DNA of 64,000 nt from Hyphomicrobium nitrativorans NL23 (GCF_000503895.1 NC_022997.1:2066501-2130500); one strand, 5' to 3'; positions 1 to 11,017 are shown, counted from the stretch's first letter. The notes: generated from the sequence alone by a model not told the origin. Numbers and translations: made by a program.

Positions 1-268
1 CAACGAATTGCAGAAGCCCGGCGAGGAGCCGCCGACGAACCTGATCGATCTCTTTATCGGGGTTGCGCGCGCTGACACGGCGGGGCCGCCGAGCGTGAGG
101 ACGGCGCAGGCAATGGAAGTGGTGTGTCAGTCGCTCGTGACCAAGAACCAGCTTGTGCGGGTGGTGCGTGAAGGCGGCAAGTGCTTCCGCGAGGAGCTTT
201 CGCCGATGCGGGGCTCCATCGACAAGCGCGAGGAAGTGCCGTGCGATACCCAGTGCACGGCGGGTTGA
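1..268 (+). CDS. C-terminal fragment of an unrecognised protein
   Basis: The reading frame is open from the left edge, so the real start lies outside the window; a TTG at 8 is in frame but is probably internal. About 88 residues are visible, ending with TAG-less TGA at 266-268. The piece has three cysteines near its end (in KCFREE, PCDTQC), which suggests an exported or disulfide-bonded tail, but I do not recognise the family. It is followed by a strong rho-independent terminator at 310-345, which supports it being a real transcribed gene end. Function unknown. Confidence 0.5.
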   Translation, partial: NELQKPGEEPPTNLIDLFIGVARADTAGPPSVRTAQAMEVVCQSLVTKNQLVRVVREGGKCFREELSPMRGSIDKREEVPCDTQCTAG

Positions 269-309
269 GCCCGCTGGCGATGCTCGGTTAGGGCGGATCG
301 AAAAACAAC

Positions 310-345
310 AGCCGCGGACGGGTGGGCCCGTCCGCGGCTATTTTT
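310..345 (+). terminator. Rho-independent terminator
   Basis: A perfect 13-bp stem (310-322 with 327-339) closes a 4-base loop and is followed by a run of T at 341-345. It lies 42 bases after the stop of the partial gene on the left edge and close to the 3' end of the converging gene at 372-893. Confidence 0.85.
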
Positions 346-371
346 ATCTCGGGCGGTGCCGATCTGCCGGG

Positions 372-893
372 CTATTTGTTGCCCTGCATGAGCGCGCCCC
401 AAGAGCCGGGCGCCGCGCCCTTCTTCGCCTTTTTGGCCGGGCGGCGGGGCTTCGACCTGGCGGCGCGCTTCGGCGGCTGGGCGGCGGGGGCGGGTTTCGC
501 TGCCGGGACCGCGGTTGCGGCGGGTTCGTCGGGCGTTTCGATGGCGGCTGTCGACGGGTCCTGCGGGATGAGGCCGGTCGTGGATTTCGGTGCCGTGTCC
601 GCGGTGGCGAGGCGGGGCGACACAATGGCCTTGCCGTCGCTCTCGATGACGGCGTTCTGGGGCACGATGTGCGAGAAGCCCCACGGGCCCGTGACCGCGC
701 AATCGCTGCTGCAGTCCTGCTTCACCTCCAGCGAGCCGCCGGCGGGGACGGTGTGGACTTTCTGCTCGGAGCCGGTGGATACGCCGATGGTGAAATCCTT
801 GTCGGACGTGTTCTTGACGGTCAGCGCGCCGACGGGGATGGCCGCGCCCAAAAGCACCGCGGCGGCGGCGACTACGCGTGTCATGACGCTCAT
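372..893 (-). CDS. Exported protein with basic Ala/Pro/Lys-rich tail, unknown function
   Basis: 173 residues. Residues 1-23 look like a Sec signal peptide (hydrophobic Ala/Val/Leu run ending GALT). The folded part (about 24-105) has two cysteines in the string CSSDC and no motif I recognise. The last 65 residues are low complexity, rich in Ala, Pro, Lys and Arg, ending in a strongly basic stretch (KRAARSKPRRPAKKAKK), which could bind peptidoglycan, nucleic acid or anionic lipid. The start at 893 is supported by an AGGAG about 7 bases upstream; a second ATG lies 3 codons inside. It converges on the partial gene at the left edge. Function unknown. Confidence 0.7.
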   Translation of the reverse strand: MSVMTRVVAAAAVLLGAAIPVGALTVKNTSDKDFTIGVSTGSEQKVHTVPAGGSLEVKQDCSSDCAVTGPWGFSHIVPQNAVIESDGKAIVSPRLATADTAPKSTTGLIPQDPSTAAIETPDEPAATAVPAAKPAPAAQPPKRAARSKPRRPAKKAKKGAAPGSWGALMQGNK

Positions 894-1146
894 GGTCGTC
901 TCCTTGTCGTCTCGTTTCCGGCAGGCGCCGCCCCTTTGCGGAGGCCCTGCTGTTGCCGCCGCGCCGGGGGCGGACGGGACATGAACGCCAGGGTAAACGA
1001 TTCAACGTTAACGAGTTGCTTAAAATTGCTATTATTACCCGTCATCCTCCCGTCTTATTCATTTGACTCGAAATGATAATTTCACGGACTCCAACCCCGA
1101 CCGCGGAACGGGCCGGGGGCTGAGCGTATGGCTGGACCGATTTCGG

Positions 1147-1509
1147 TCAGCGGTTGTCGGTGAGAGCGACGAACTCGGGATCTTCCTGCGCGCGCCGTTC
1201 GAACGACAGGAAATCGTAGTAGCCGCAACGGCCTTTGCCGGGGAAGCTGCGGCAGACGGAGGGGCGGGCCTCGTAGATCGTGCAGCAGCGTTTCGTGGTA
1301 TCGAAGAAGCGGCAGATGGCGCCGTAATAACGGTCGCGTTTCCGCTTCATTGCGTACTTGCGGCCGTGGGCTTCGCGCGTGAAGGCGCGGCGGGCGGCTT
1401 CGAACGACAGTTTGTGATAGCGGGCGAGGCGTTCCACGTCGCGCTTATCGAGTGCGATGAGCGGATAGGAGCAGCAATAGCCGGGGCATTTTCTACAGTC
1501 GTACTGCAC
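1147..1509 (-). CDS. YkgJ family cysteine cluster protein
   Basis: 120 residues starting at a GTG. The N-terminus carries the family's CxxCxGxCC-like cluster (CRKCPGYCC) and later cysteines follow (ICRFFD, RCCTIYEARPSVCRSFP, RCGYY), the pattern of UPF0153/YkgJ proteins that are thought to bind a metal or zinc/iron-sulfur cluster. Length is typical for the compact members of this family. The biochemical role of the family is not established. The gene stands alone, transcribed away from the pentapeptide-repeat gene. Confidence 0.85.
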   Translation of the reverse strand: MQYDCRKCPGYCCSYPLIALDKRDVERLARYHKLSFEAARRAFTREAHGRKYAMKRKRDRYYGAICRFFDTTKRCCTIYEARPSVCRSFPGKGRCGYYDFLSFERRAQEDPEFVALTDNR

Positions 1510-1841
1510 GGAAGCGACGCGACCCTGTTGCGCGCACCGCTATGTTTCGGGGGCGCGTGTTACGTCCGGATGCCGCCGGTTCGAACCCAAGCGGCGCGAG
1601 GCGGGAAAGGATATGCCTCTGGCTCCCGGCTGTGTTAGCGCTCCGCTTCGCGGGCGGCAATGGCAAACCCTGCATGATACAGGGCTTTGTCTCAGCTTTG
1701 CCGCAACCCTTGCGTCCCCTTGGCCACAACGAACGCCAAAGTGCCGGCGGTGCCGAGCGCCTCCGCTGGCTTCCGGACATACTTTCTCCTTTAATAGCCG
1801 CCCAATATATCCGTACCCGTATTTTATCGAGGGATCCCGGA
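1510..1841. other. Intergenic region without a recognised gene
   Basis: 332 bases between the divergent YkgJ and pentapeptide-repeat genes. It presumably carries both promoters. The frame of the downstream gene stays open back to 1542, but that extension reads as low-complexity Arg/Pro-rich sequence. A self-complementary GGTTCGAACC at 1578-1587 resembles a tRNA T-loop but no cloverleaf can be built around it. The 60 bases before 1842 are AT-richer than the surroundings and are the likely promoter. Confidence 0.4.
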
Positions 1842-3896
1842 ATGGTCGACCTGACGCGTCATGAGCGGCAAGGGGAAACGCCGGTCAATCCCTACAGCCT
1901 GCTCGAAGCCGTCAACAATTCGAGCCATACGGCGCACACGGCGTGGCTGATCTTTCTCGGCGTCATGGCCTATCTCACCATCGCGGTGGCGGGGGTGACG
2001 CATAAGGATCTTCTGCTCGAAACGGCGGTCTCGCTGCCGATCCTGCAAGTCGACATTCAGCTTCGTCAGTTCTTCCAATTCGCGCCCGTCGTGCTGGTGC
2101 TGATGCACGTGGGGCTGGTGTCGCAGCTCGCCCTCCTGGCGCGCGAGACGTTGGAGTTCGACGCGGCGATCCGGCTGATCGAGGCGACCGACAAGCGCAC
2201 ACATCCCTTGCGGCTCGAACTCAACAATTTCTTTTTCGTGCAGGCGATCGCGGGTCCGCACCGAAGCCGCGTGATGAGCGCGTTTCTCTACGCCATGAGC
2301 TGGACGACGCTTGTCGCGCTTCCCGTTCTGCTGCTGCTCTATGTGCAGGTCGTGTTTCTGCCCTACCACGACGCGGGCATCACCTGGATCCATCGCGCGG
2401 CGCTGATCGCGGATGTCGTGATGCTGATTTCGATCGGCGTGTTCCTGCTTCGCGCGGAGGCGTCGTTTCCGCAGGCGCTGATGCGGAGCACGCGGGCGCA
2501 TCCGGTCAGCTTCGTCGTGACGACGCTGGTGCTGCTGTTCGTGGGGTTGTTCTCGTTTCTGTTCGCGACCGTGCCGGGCGAGGCGCTGGATCGCTTTACG
2601 CAGCGGACGTTCGGCCTCGAAAGCGACGACAACCCAAGCGGGCGGGCCCGCCTCGTACGCGGCTATGCGGTGCCGATCCTGGCATCGGGGCCGGATGGGG
2701 CGCTGCTCGGCATCTTCAAGCGCAACCTCGAAGTGATGGATACGGACCTCGTGCTCGACAGCGCGCAACGGCCGGGCGAGCCGAGCCTCAATCTGCGTGG
2801 GCGGGATCTCAGGTTTGCGAAGCTCGACCGCTCGGATCTGCATCAAGCGGATTTTACGGGAGCGGACCTCACGGGCGCTTCGCTCGCCGGGGCCGATCTG
2901 CGCGGGGTATGGATGCAATGCGCGGACATCATGCGCCTCGTCGTCTCGGCGGATCGAGAGGGAGCGGATTGCACGCGGGCGCGGCGGGCGACGTTCACGC
3001 GCGCGCGTCTCGACGGAGCCCATCTCTCGGGCATCGATCTTACGGGGGCGAATTTTTCGGAAGCGCGCCTCGAAGGCGTGACGCTCGGCTATGCTCTGAT
3101 GCCGGGCGCGAACTTCTCGTCGGCGCGGCTCGACAAGGCGGACATGAGCGGAGGCGCAGAAGCGCAGGGCGCCAACTTCCTTATGGCCAGCCTTCAAGGC
3201 GCGGACCTCACGGGCGCGCAGCTTATGGGCGCGGATTTTTCGCACGCGGACCTGATCGGCGCAGTGATGAGCTTTGCCGTGCTCGATCTCGCGATCCTCA
3301 AGGATGCGAAGCTCGACGGCGCGGTGCTGTATCGTGCGTCGCTGATCGGGGCGGACGTATCGGGCGCGAGCACGGTCGGGACGGATCTGCGTGAAGCGAA
3401 GGTGTGGCGCACGCTGCCGCCCTCGGCGGACCCCAATGGGCTGGCGGACTTTACGGGCGTCGCGATTGCGCAAGCGACAGATGGGGATGTGGCGGAGATT
3501 AAGGCGCGGCTCGCGCGGGTGCAGAGCAGGCGGGTGCGTGCGCGCCTTGAGGAGAGGGCGGCCGCGATTGCGGACCTCGGCGAAGGCGCGCGGTGGACGT
3601 CGACGGCGGATTACCGGCAATGGCAGGGGCTGGCGTCGGTGGGCACGCGCTGGGATGGGGACATCTACCGGCAGTCGATCACCGACTATCTCGTGCAGCT
3701 CTTGTGCCGGCCGCGGTGGAGCAACGGGGCGGTGGCGACGGGGGTTGCGCGGCGCGCCCAACGGCAGGAGTTCCGCGGAGATCTGGGGCAAGTCTATGCG
3801 CGGCTGAAGGCTGCGTCGTGCCCGGCGTCCGAGACCGTCGGGCCCAAGGTGCTGCGGGATCTCTCGACGGCGGCGGATGTGGCCCACGGCGGCTGA
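1842..3896 (+). CDS. Membrane-anchored pentapeptide-repeat protein
   Basis: 684 residues from the ATG at 1842; the frame is open further upstream but that part does not look coding. The N-terminal third has about five hydrophobic segments (near residues 33-55, 75-100, 145-175, 185-205 and 220-245), so it is an integral membrane domain. From about residue 318 to 526 the chain is built of A(D/N)LxX-type pentapeptides (for example ADLTG, ADLRG, ANFSS, ADFSH), expected to fold as a right-handed quadrilateral beta helix. The last 150 residues are charged and Arg-rich with no recognised motif. Pentapeptide proteins of the Qnr/MfpA type protect gyrase, but this membrane-tethered architecture is different and a gyrase role should not be assumed even though gyrA is 3 kb away. 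Function unknown. Confidence 0.85.
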   Translation: MVDLTRHERQGETPVNPYSLLEAVNNSSHTAHTAWLIFLGVMAYLTIAVAGVTHKDLLLETAVSLPILQVDIQLRQFFQFAPVVLVLMHVGLVSQLALLARETLEFDAAIRLIEATDKRTHPLRLELNNFFFVQAIAGPHRSRVMSAFLYAMSWTTLVALPVLLLLYVQVVFLPYHDAGITWIHRAALIADVVMLISIGVFLLRAEASFPQALMRSTRAHPVSFVVTTLVLLFVGLFSFLFATVPGEALDRFTQRTFGLESDDNPSGRARLVRGYAVPILASGPDGALLGIFKRNLEVMDTDLVLDSAQRPGEPSLNLRGRDLRFAKLDRSDLHQADFTGADLTGASLAGADLRGVWMQCADIMRLVVSADREGADCTRARRATFTRARLDGAHLSGIDLTGANFSEARLEGVTLGYALMPGANFSSARLDKADMSGGAEAQGANFLMASLQGADLTGAQLMGADFSHADLIGAVMSFAVLDLAILKDAKLDGAVLYRASLIGADVSGASTVGTDLREAKVWRTLPPSADPNGLADFTGVAIAQATDGDVAEIKARLARVQSRRVRARLEERAAAIADLGEGARWTSTADYRQWQGLASVGTRWDGDIYRQSITDYLVQLLCRPRWSNGAVATGVARRAQRQEFRGDLGQVYARLKAASCPASETVGPKVLRDLSTAADVAHGG

Positions 3897-3927
3897 GGCG
3901 GGTTGCGCGCCCGGCGTGGGAAGCATA

Positions 3928-3942
3928 GAACATAAGCGGAAC
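3928..3942 (+). promoter_or_regulatory. LexA (SOS) box, GAAC-N7-GAAC
   Basis: The sequence GAAC, seven bases, GAAC is an exact match to the LexA operator known in alphaproteobacteria (read as GTTC-N7-GTTC on the other strand). It is 223 bases upstream of the ssb start and 32 bases after the stop of the pentapeptide gene. In many relatives such a box lies between divergent uvrA and ssb; here uvrA is absent and the box remains in front of ssb. LexA control of ssb is inferred. Confidence 0.65.
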
Positions 3943-4165
3943 TTGAATCGGACGCGCCGGGTTTTCGCAAGAGCGTGCCTCGTCGTCCGCCGCCTCTTCG
4001 TGGGAAGAGCGGCGGCGAAGCGGTTGAGAAATCGCTGGATAAGGCTACGGCCCCGCTGCCCTTCGGGCTTCGTAAGCGGATAGGGTGCGTGCAACTCGTC
4101 GAGTCGCGGGCGTGGAGCAGGGACGCTTCGCGCTGCGTGCAGCATACAATACAGGGAGTGGCGAT

Positions 4166-4693
4166 ATGGCCGGATCGGTCAACAAAGTGATCCTGATCGG
4201 AAACCTGGGGCGTGACCCCGAGATCCGCCGCACGCAGGACGGGCGTCCGATCGCCAACCTCCGGATCGCGACCAGCGAAACGTGGCGCGACAAGTCGAGC
4301 GGCGAGCGGCGCGAGCGGACGGAATGGCATTCCGTCGTGGTGTTCAACGAGAACCTGTGCCGCGTGGTCGAGCAGTACCTCAAGAAGGGCGCGAAGGTTT
4401 ACATCGAGGGCCAGTTGCAGACCCGCAAATGGCAGGATCAGCAGGGCCAGGATCGCTACAGCACGGAAGTGGTGCTGCAGGGCTTTAACGGCACGCTGAC
4501 GATGCTCGACGGGCGCTCTGGTGGTGGTGGCGGCGGTCTCTCGGAGAGCGGGCAGTCGGATTATGGCGGCGACAGCGGCGGGTTTGGCGACAGCGAGCCT
4601 CGCCGTAGCAGTGGCGGTGGCCGCAGCAGCGGCGGAGGCGGTTCGAAGGGCGGCGGCGGTGGCGGCTCGTTCGACGACGAGATCCCATTCTAG
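4166..4693 (+). CDS. ssb: Single-stranded DNA-binding protein
   Basis: 175 residues from the ATG at 4166, preceded by AGGGAG seven bases upstream. Residues 1-115 form the OB-fold domain with the family opening ([16 protein letters not shown]) and the conserved EWH core (TEWHSVVVF). A Gly/Ser-rich flexible linker follows, and the protein ends in the acidic tip DDEIPF, the peptide that recruits replication and repair proteins. It works as a homotetramer coating single-stranded DNA. The LexA-type box at 3928-3942 suggests damage induction. Order ssb...gyrA is common in Hyphomicrobiales. Confidence 0.97.
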   Translation: MAGSVNKVILIGNLGRDPEIRRTQDGRPIANLRIATSETWRDKSSGERRERTEWHSVVVFNENLCRVVEQYLKKGAKVYIEGQLQTRKWQDQQGQDRYSTEVVLQGFNGTLTMLDGRSGGGGGGLSESGQSDYGGDSGGFGDSEPRRSSGGGRSSGGGGSKGGGGGGSFDDEIPF

Positions 4694-4787
4694 GCAAGCG
4701 CGACACAACAGCAGTCGTCTGCAATCCCTCCCTTCCTCAACTCCCAAACAAGGGGCAGGGAAAAGGGAGAGATGTCCCGTTCATTCG

Positions 4788-5693
4788 TTAGGAGTCGGAG
4801 CTCTGCGGGTGGCGGCGATGCTGCTGCTCCTGGCGCTTCTTCGCGCGGCGGCTGAGATGCGGCTCAGAGGCGCGCTTCGATGCGGGGTGTATGGGCGCGG
4901 CCGGTTGTTCGCGGGCGGCTTCGCGCTCGTGAGCGGGCTCTTCGACCATCGGTGGGGTGGGTGCGCTCGCCGCGTTTTCCTTCTGTGCGGTCTTGCGGGA
5001 TGGGTCGTCATCGGGGGCGGTCGAGGCTTCGGCTGAGGGGGCGTCGGCGATCAGCAGCCGTCGAATTTCGATGCCCATGATGGCGGCGACGCCGCCGACG
5101 ACGAGGCCCACGAGAATTGCCGCGCCGCCGTCAGCGAAGCGGGAATCCCACGCGTACGAGAGAGCGATGCCGATTGCGGCGATGACGAGCCCTGTGAGGG
5201 CCGCCGTCGTTTCGATGCGTGTTGCGACGAACACGGGCGATGCGGCTGTGGTGGTCGTCAGACGTTCGTCTTGTCCGCCGAAGTTTCTCGCGTGGAGTTT
5301 CACGCGGACATATGCTGCAACGGTGAGCGCGAACGCCACGGCGAGGGCCGTGTAGGCATTCTGCGACCGCAAGAGAATGCGCGGCGCGTCCGTGATCTTG
5401 CCGACGCCTTCGTAAACGGCAACGCCTGCCGCGAGCGAAAACAGAATCAACGCAGCGACGAAAGACCAGAAGAAGAGATCGCCGCAGGTCGCGGATGCGT
5501 GCGTCGCGCGTTTTGCGCGGGCAAGACCGACAAGCATGAGCGCTTGGCTGCTTGCGGCGGCGAGAAAGAGGACACCGAGGGCGGCGAGGGCCGCGGAACC
5601 CGTCGATGCGGCGGCCCAGAGCGTTGCGGCGGCGCTCGTCACGCTGGCGACCGATGCCAGCAGAACGACGCTTTTGGAGCCATCTGCGGTCAT
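4788..5693 (-). CDS. Degenerate cation-efflux (CDF)-like membrane protein
   Basis: 301 residues. The first 215 contain six hydrophobic segments whose order and local wording follow the CDF subfamily related to SLC30A9-type proteins: a TGSAAL...LA segment, an FFWSFVAALILFSLAAGV segment, and the closing AAILVGLVVGGVAAI segment. The residues that normally bind metal are not there: the TM2 position that should be LxDxxHxxxD reads LAALGVLFLAAASS, and the TM5 H/DxxxD reads ETTAALTG. No His-rich loop is seen. The C-terminal 85 residues are charged, Pro/Ala/Lys-rich and end in a basic HRRH tail. Inference: a CDF homologue that has lost transport and may have a structural or regulatory role. It converges on ssb and is transcribed from the same side as the PRC-barrel gene. 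Confidence 0.6.
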   Translation of the reverse strand: MTADGSKSVVLLASVASVTSAAATLWAAASTGSAALAALGVLFLAAASSQALMLVGLARAKRATHASATCGDLFFWSFVAALILFSLAAGVAVYEGVGKITDAPRILLRSQNAYTALAVAFALTVAAYVRVKLHARNFGGQDERLTTTTAASPVFVATRIETTAALTGLVIAAIGIALSYAWDSRFADGGAAILVGLVVGGVAAIMGIEIRRLLIADAPSAEASTAPDDDPSRKTAQKENAASAPTPPMVEEPAHEREAAREQPAAPIHPASKRASEPHLSRRAKKRQEQQHRRHPQSSDS

Positions 5694-5754
5694 CGGTCGG
5701 TCTCCGTTGCGAAACGCGGATGCGGTGTTGCCACGTCCGCGTTTCGCTGTTCGA

Positions 5755-6480
5755 TTACGGCGTTGTAGCGGGCTGTCCGGGTGCGGCTGGTGCAGCGGGC
5801 GGCTCGGGTGCAGCAGGCGCGGCCGGCGGCTCCGGCGCGGCGGGGGGTTGAGTGGCCGGAGCAGGCGTGGGTGCAGGCGTCGGCTCGGGTGCGGTCGCTT
5901 CGTTCACGGTGTCCTTGGCGCCGTCGTAGGCCTCGGAGACGGCTTCCTTGGCCTTCTCGTAGGCTTCCTGCGTCTTCTGCTTCGCGTGGTCGATGGTCGG
6001 CTGCGCGCGCTCGATCGCATCCTTGGTGGCCGCGCGCGTCTTGTCGCCGAGTTCTACGGCCTTCTCCTTGGCGCGGTCGAGGAGCGACTTCGCGGGCTTG
6101 CGGCGCTGGAAGTCGGGTGCGGCGGCGAGCGTTTCCTTGGTCACGTCCGGAAGCGAGACCGTGAGGGCGCCGTCCTTTTCTTCGAACTTGAGGGAGGCGA
6201 GGGCGACGCCGACCTTCTTCTGCGCGAAGCCGAAATATCCGCCGGTGCCGAGCACGACGCCAACAATCTGATTCTCGTCGTTGACGATCAGATCCTCAAG
6301 CTCGCCGAGAATGAGGCCTTCGCTGCCGTGAACTTTTGCGCCGATGAGATGATCGCGGGCGAGGTATTCGTTTTCTGTCTGGGCGGCCAGGAACGTGGTG
6401 GGCTCCTGGGCGAACGCGACCAGGGACGCGAGAGGCGCCACGGCGAGGAGGCCGGCGGCGAGAAGCGAAACGTGTTTCAT
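5755..6480 (-). CDS. Exported PRC-barrel domain protein with helical and proline-rich tail
   Basis: 241 residues from the ATG at 6480. Residues 1-24 are a Sec signal peptide ending AFA-QE. A PRC-barrel follows (about 40-115; ENEYLARDHLIGAKVHGS, then GEIGELEDLIV-type wording and GVVLGTGGYFGF). Residues 125-195 are a charged, heptad-like helix full of Lys/Glu/Ala, resembling LEA or apolipoprotein-like amphipathic helices. The last 45 residues are Pro/Ala repeats (PEPPAAPAA). Such periplasmic PRC-barrel proteins are common in Hyphomicrobiales and are linked to stress or envelope functions, but the exact role is unknown. Divergent from gyrA. Confidence 0.8.
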   Translation of the reverse strand: MKHVSLLAAGLLAVAPLASLVAFAQEPTTFLAAQTENEYLARDHLIGAKVHGSEGLILGELEDLIVNDENQIVGVVLGTGGYFGFAQKKVGVALASLKFEEKDGALTVSLPDVTKETLAAAPDFQRRKPAKSLLDRAKEKAVELGDKTRAATKDAIERAQPTIDHAKQKTQEAYEKAKEAVSEAYDGAKDTVNEATAPEPTPAPTPAPATQPPAAPEPPAAPAAPEPPAAPAAPGQPATTP

Positions 6481-6781
6481 GGAGTGACTTTCCCTCAGGG
6501 CCGAAGACATGACGCCGAAACGTGAGGCGGCGCCCGTGCGCTTGCAAGCGCGAACCCTTGTGCATGGCACGGCAGATGGCGCGACTTTTTGACAGGCGGG
6601 GCCAAGATTTGCCGCGAGGCCCGGGAATCTGTCGATTTTCCGGCCTTTCGGCTGGGGAGGAGGGGGTGTTCCAGGGGCTCCGGCATTGCCCGAGCGAGGC
6701 CATGTCGGGTAAACTTTGCCCGAACGAACGAGCCGCGCGGATGCTTATCGCACCCCCTGTGGCCATAGCGGGATTCCGACA
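6481..6781. other. Divergent promoter region, PRC-barrel gene and gyrA
   Basis: 301 bases between two divergent genes. I see no gene, hairpin terminator or recognised operator in it. It must hold the gyrA promoter on the + strand and that of the PRC-barrel gene on the - strand. The gyrA frame is open from 6716 but without a plausible start before 6782. Confidence 0.4.
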
Positions 6782-9550
<2,769 letters not shown>

Positions 9551-9665
9551 ACCCGTTCGAGGCTGCCGGTTTCATTGGCTGGATCGTGCGATCACGGATG
9601 GACGCTCGCGAGGCAGGCGCTATAGTCTGCGTCGTGACGTTCCATCGTGGTGCGGGAGGCCGGTC

Positions 9666-9956
9666 ATGCGCATCCTAACTCTTTGTTTGGCCGCAGTCCT
9701 CGTCGCGAGCCCGGCACTGGCCGACGACGAGGACAAGCTGGACTACGACGACTACCTCGACATGTCGGAGAGCCAGCGGGTCCAGTGGATGGGCGCGTAC
9801 ATCGAGTACTTCCTGCCCGAAGCCTCGGCCGAGCGCCGGGCGCGGATCCTGCCGGGAATGGCATCGTGCGTGGACGATTTCGACCACGACTTGCCCACGA
9901 GCTTCTGGATGTGGGCGGGAGTGTGCCTCGATCTCGCGGCCGAGAAGGTCGAATAG
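9666..9956 (+). CDS. Small exported acidic protein, unknown function
   Basis: 96 residues from the ATG at 9666. Residues 1-19 are a clear Sec signal peptide ending ALA-DD. The mature part is acidic (DDEDKLDYDDYLDMSESQ) with two cysteines (ASCVDD, GVCLDL) that could form a disulfide, and several tryptophans. I do not recognise the family; it has the size and style of small periplasmic proteins conserved within Hyphomicrobiales. It converges on the Crp/Fnr regulator gene. Confidence 0.7.
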   Translation: MRILTLCLAAVLVASPALADDEDKLDYDDYLDMSESQRVQWMGAYIEYFLPEASAERRARILPGMASCVDDFDHDLPTSFWMWAGVCLDLAAEKVE

Positions 9957-9997
9957 GCGCCCTCAAGCTGCTGCGGGCAGGGGCGCCGGTTTCCTGT

Positions 9998-10732
9998 TCA
10001 GGATCTCGGCGCGGGCGTGAGGGCGGGGGCGCTCCTCGTCTCCTGGCGTCTCTTGGCGGATCCGTGCATGTGCGTGAGTGCATCCGCGAGCGGACACTCG
10101 GCGGCGAGCGCTTCGAAATCCCGGCAGACGATGCGGTTGCGTCCCACCATCGAGATGAGCGCTTTGCTTCTCATCCGAGAGACGATGCGCGAGACGGTGT
10201 CGGCGTTGAGCGCGAGATGGTCTGCGATATCGGTCCGCGACAGCGGCATGTCGAATGTAATGCCGGCCGGGGTGGGCTGTCCGACACGCAATGTCAGCTC
10301 GATGAACAGCGCAGCCACGCGCTCGTCGCCGTTCAGGCCCGACAGCACCGCGTTGTGGAGTGCGAGGCGCGCGGCCTGTTCGATAAAGTGGTCCGCGATG
10401 GCGCGCGAAAGGCTGGGGTTCGTCTCGGTGCTTGTCTTTACGGCCGCGCCGCGCACGCGCCAGATCTCGCCCGACTCGGATGCGGCCGCAATCGCGGCGC
10501 CGTCGAGCGCGGGCATGGCGCGCGCGTGTGCGATGTCGCCCGGATAGAGAACGTTCAGGATCTGCTGGCGGGCATCGGGAAGCGTGGCGCGCGCTAGGAA
10601 GACCCCTTTGTGCACAAGATAAAGCGTCCCGTCCCCCTCGGTGGAGAGGACGAGCTTCTGGTATCGGCGCGTTGCAATGCGCACGGCGGGCGGCGCGAAT
10701 TCCTCGGCGATGACGTCGGGGACGTGAGGCAT
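9998..10732 (-). CDS. Crp/Fnr family transcriptional regulator (FixK/Fnr-like)
   Basis: 244 residues from the ATG at 10732; the frame continues upstream to 10834 but that part overlaps the promoter boxes and looks non-coding. An N-terminal cyclic-nucleotide-type beta barrel (about 25-115) is followed by a dimerisation helix and an HTH_CRP domain with the recognition helix ALNADTVSRIVSRM, close to the Fnr/FixK ExxSR pattern that reads TTGAT half-sites. There are no N-terminal cysteines for a 4Fe-4S cluster, so it is FixK/Dnr-like rather than a direct oxygen-sensing Fnr. Two Fnr-type boxes lie 61 and 93 bases upstream of its start, suggesting autoregulation. Divergent from ompW. Confidence 0.85.
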   Translation of the reverse strand: MPHVPDVIAEEFAPPAVRIATRRYQKLVLSTEGDGTLYLVHKGVFLARATLPDARQQILNVLYPGDIAHARAMPALDGAAIAAASESGEIWRVRGAAVKTSTETNPSLSRAIADHFIEQAARLALHNAVLSGLNGDERVAALFIELTLRVGQPTPAGITFDMPLSRTDIADHLALNADTVSRIVSRMRSKALISMVGRNRIVCRDFEALAAECPLADALTHMHGSAKRRQETRSAPALTPAPRS

Positions 10733-10792
10733 AAAATGGATCGGGTTTGCGATTGTATCGGGTGATACTTCCGCTGGCTGCGTTTCGCCGCT

Positions 10793-10806
10793 TTGACTGC
10801 AATCAA
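10793..10806 (+). promoter_or_regulatory. FNR/FixK-type box, TTGAC-N4-ATCAA
   Basis: Nine of ten fixed bases match the Fnr/FixK consensus TTGAT-N4-ATCAA. It is the inner of two boxes between the Crp/Fnr gene and ompW, 61 bases from the regulator's ATG, and its centre is exactly 32 bases from that of the second box. Confidence 0.6.
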
Positions 10807-10824
10807 CAAAGACCCGGCGGTTTA

Positions 10825-10838
10825 TTGATCTCAATCAA
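10825..10838 (+). promoter_or_regulatory. FNR/FixK-type box, perfect TTGAT-N4-ATCAA
   Basis: An exact match to the Fnr/FixK/Anr consensus palindrome, located 93 bases upstream of the Crp/Fnr gene and 180 bases upstream of the ompW start. Three helical turns separate it from the box at 10793-10806. It could serve either divergent gene; oxygen- or redox-linked control of the region is inferred. Confidence 0.75.
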
Positions 10839-11017
10839 CATCTTCGTGGCGTTGCTGCCACGCGTGAAAAGGATTGCTCCGCTCCCTGATGCCGATCAGC
10901 CTTGGCTGCGCATTGGCGCTCGTCGTCGCAGCGCGACACACCGCATGGTTTCGCCACTAGCAAGGGCCGGCGCGTATTTCCTGTCGGCCGAGGCGTGAGG
11001 CCGAGAAGGATTCAAGA

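Noticed and set aside
1578-1587. A GGTTCGAACC sequence resembling a tRNA T-loop
   Set aside because: It is only a self-complementary 10-mer; neither strand supplies matching acceptor, D or anticodon arms.
1542-1841. Upstream extension of the pentapeptide gene
   Set aside because: The frame is open but encodes a low-complexity Arg/Pro-rich stretch unlike any protein; the ATG at 1842 directly precedes the recognisable membrane domain.
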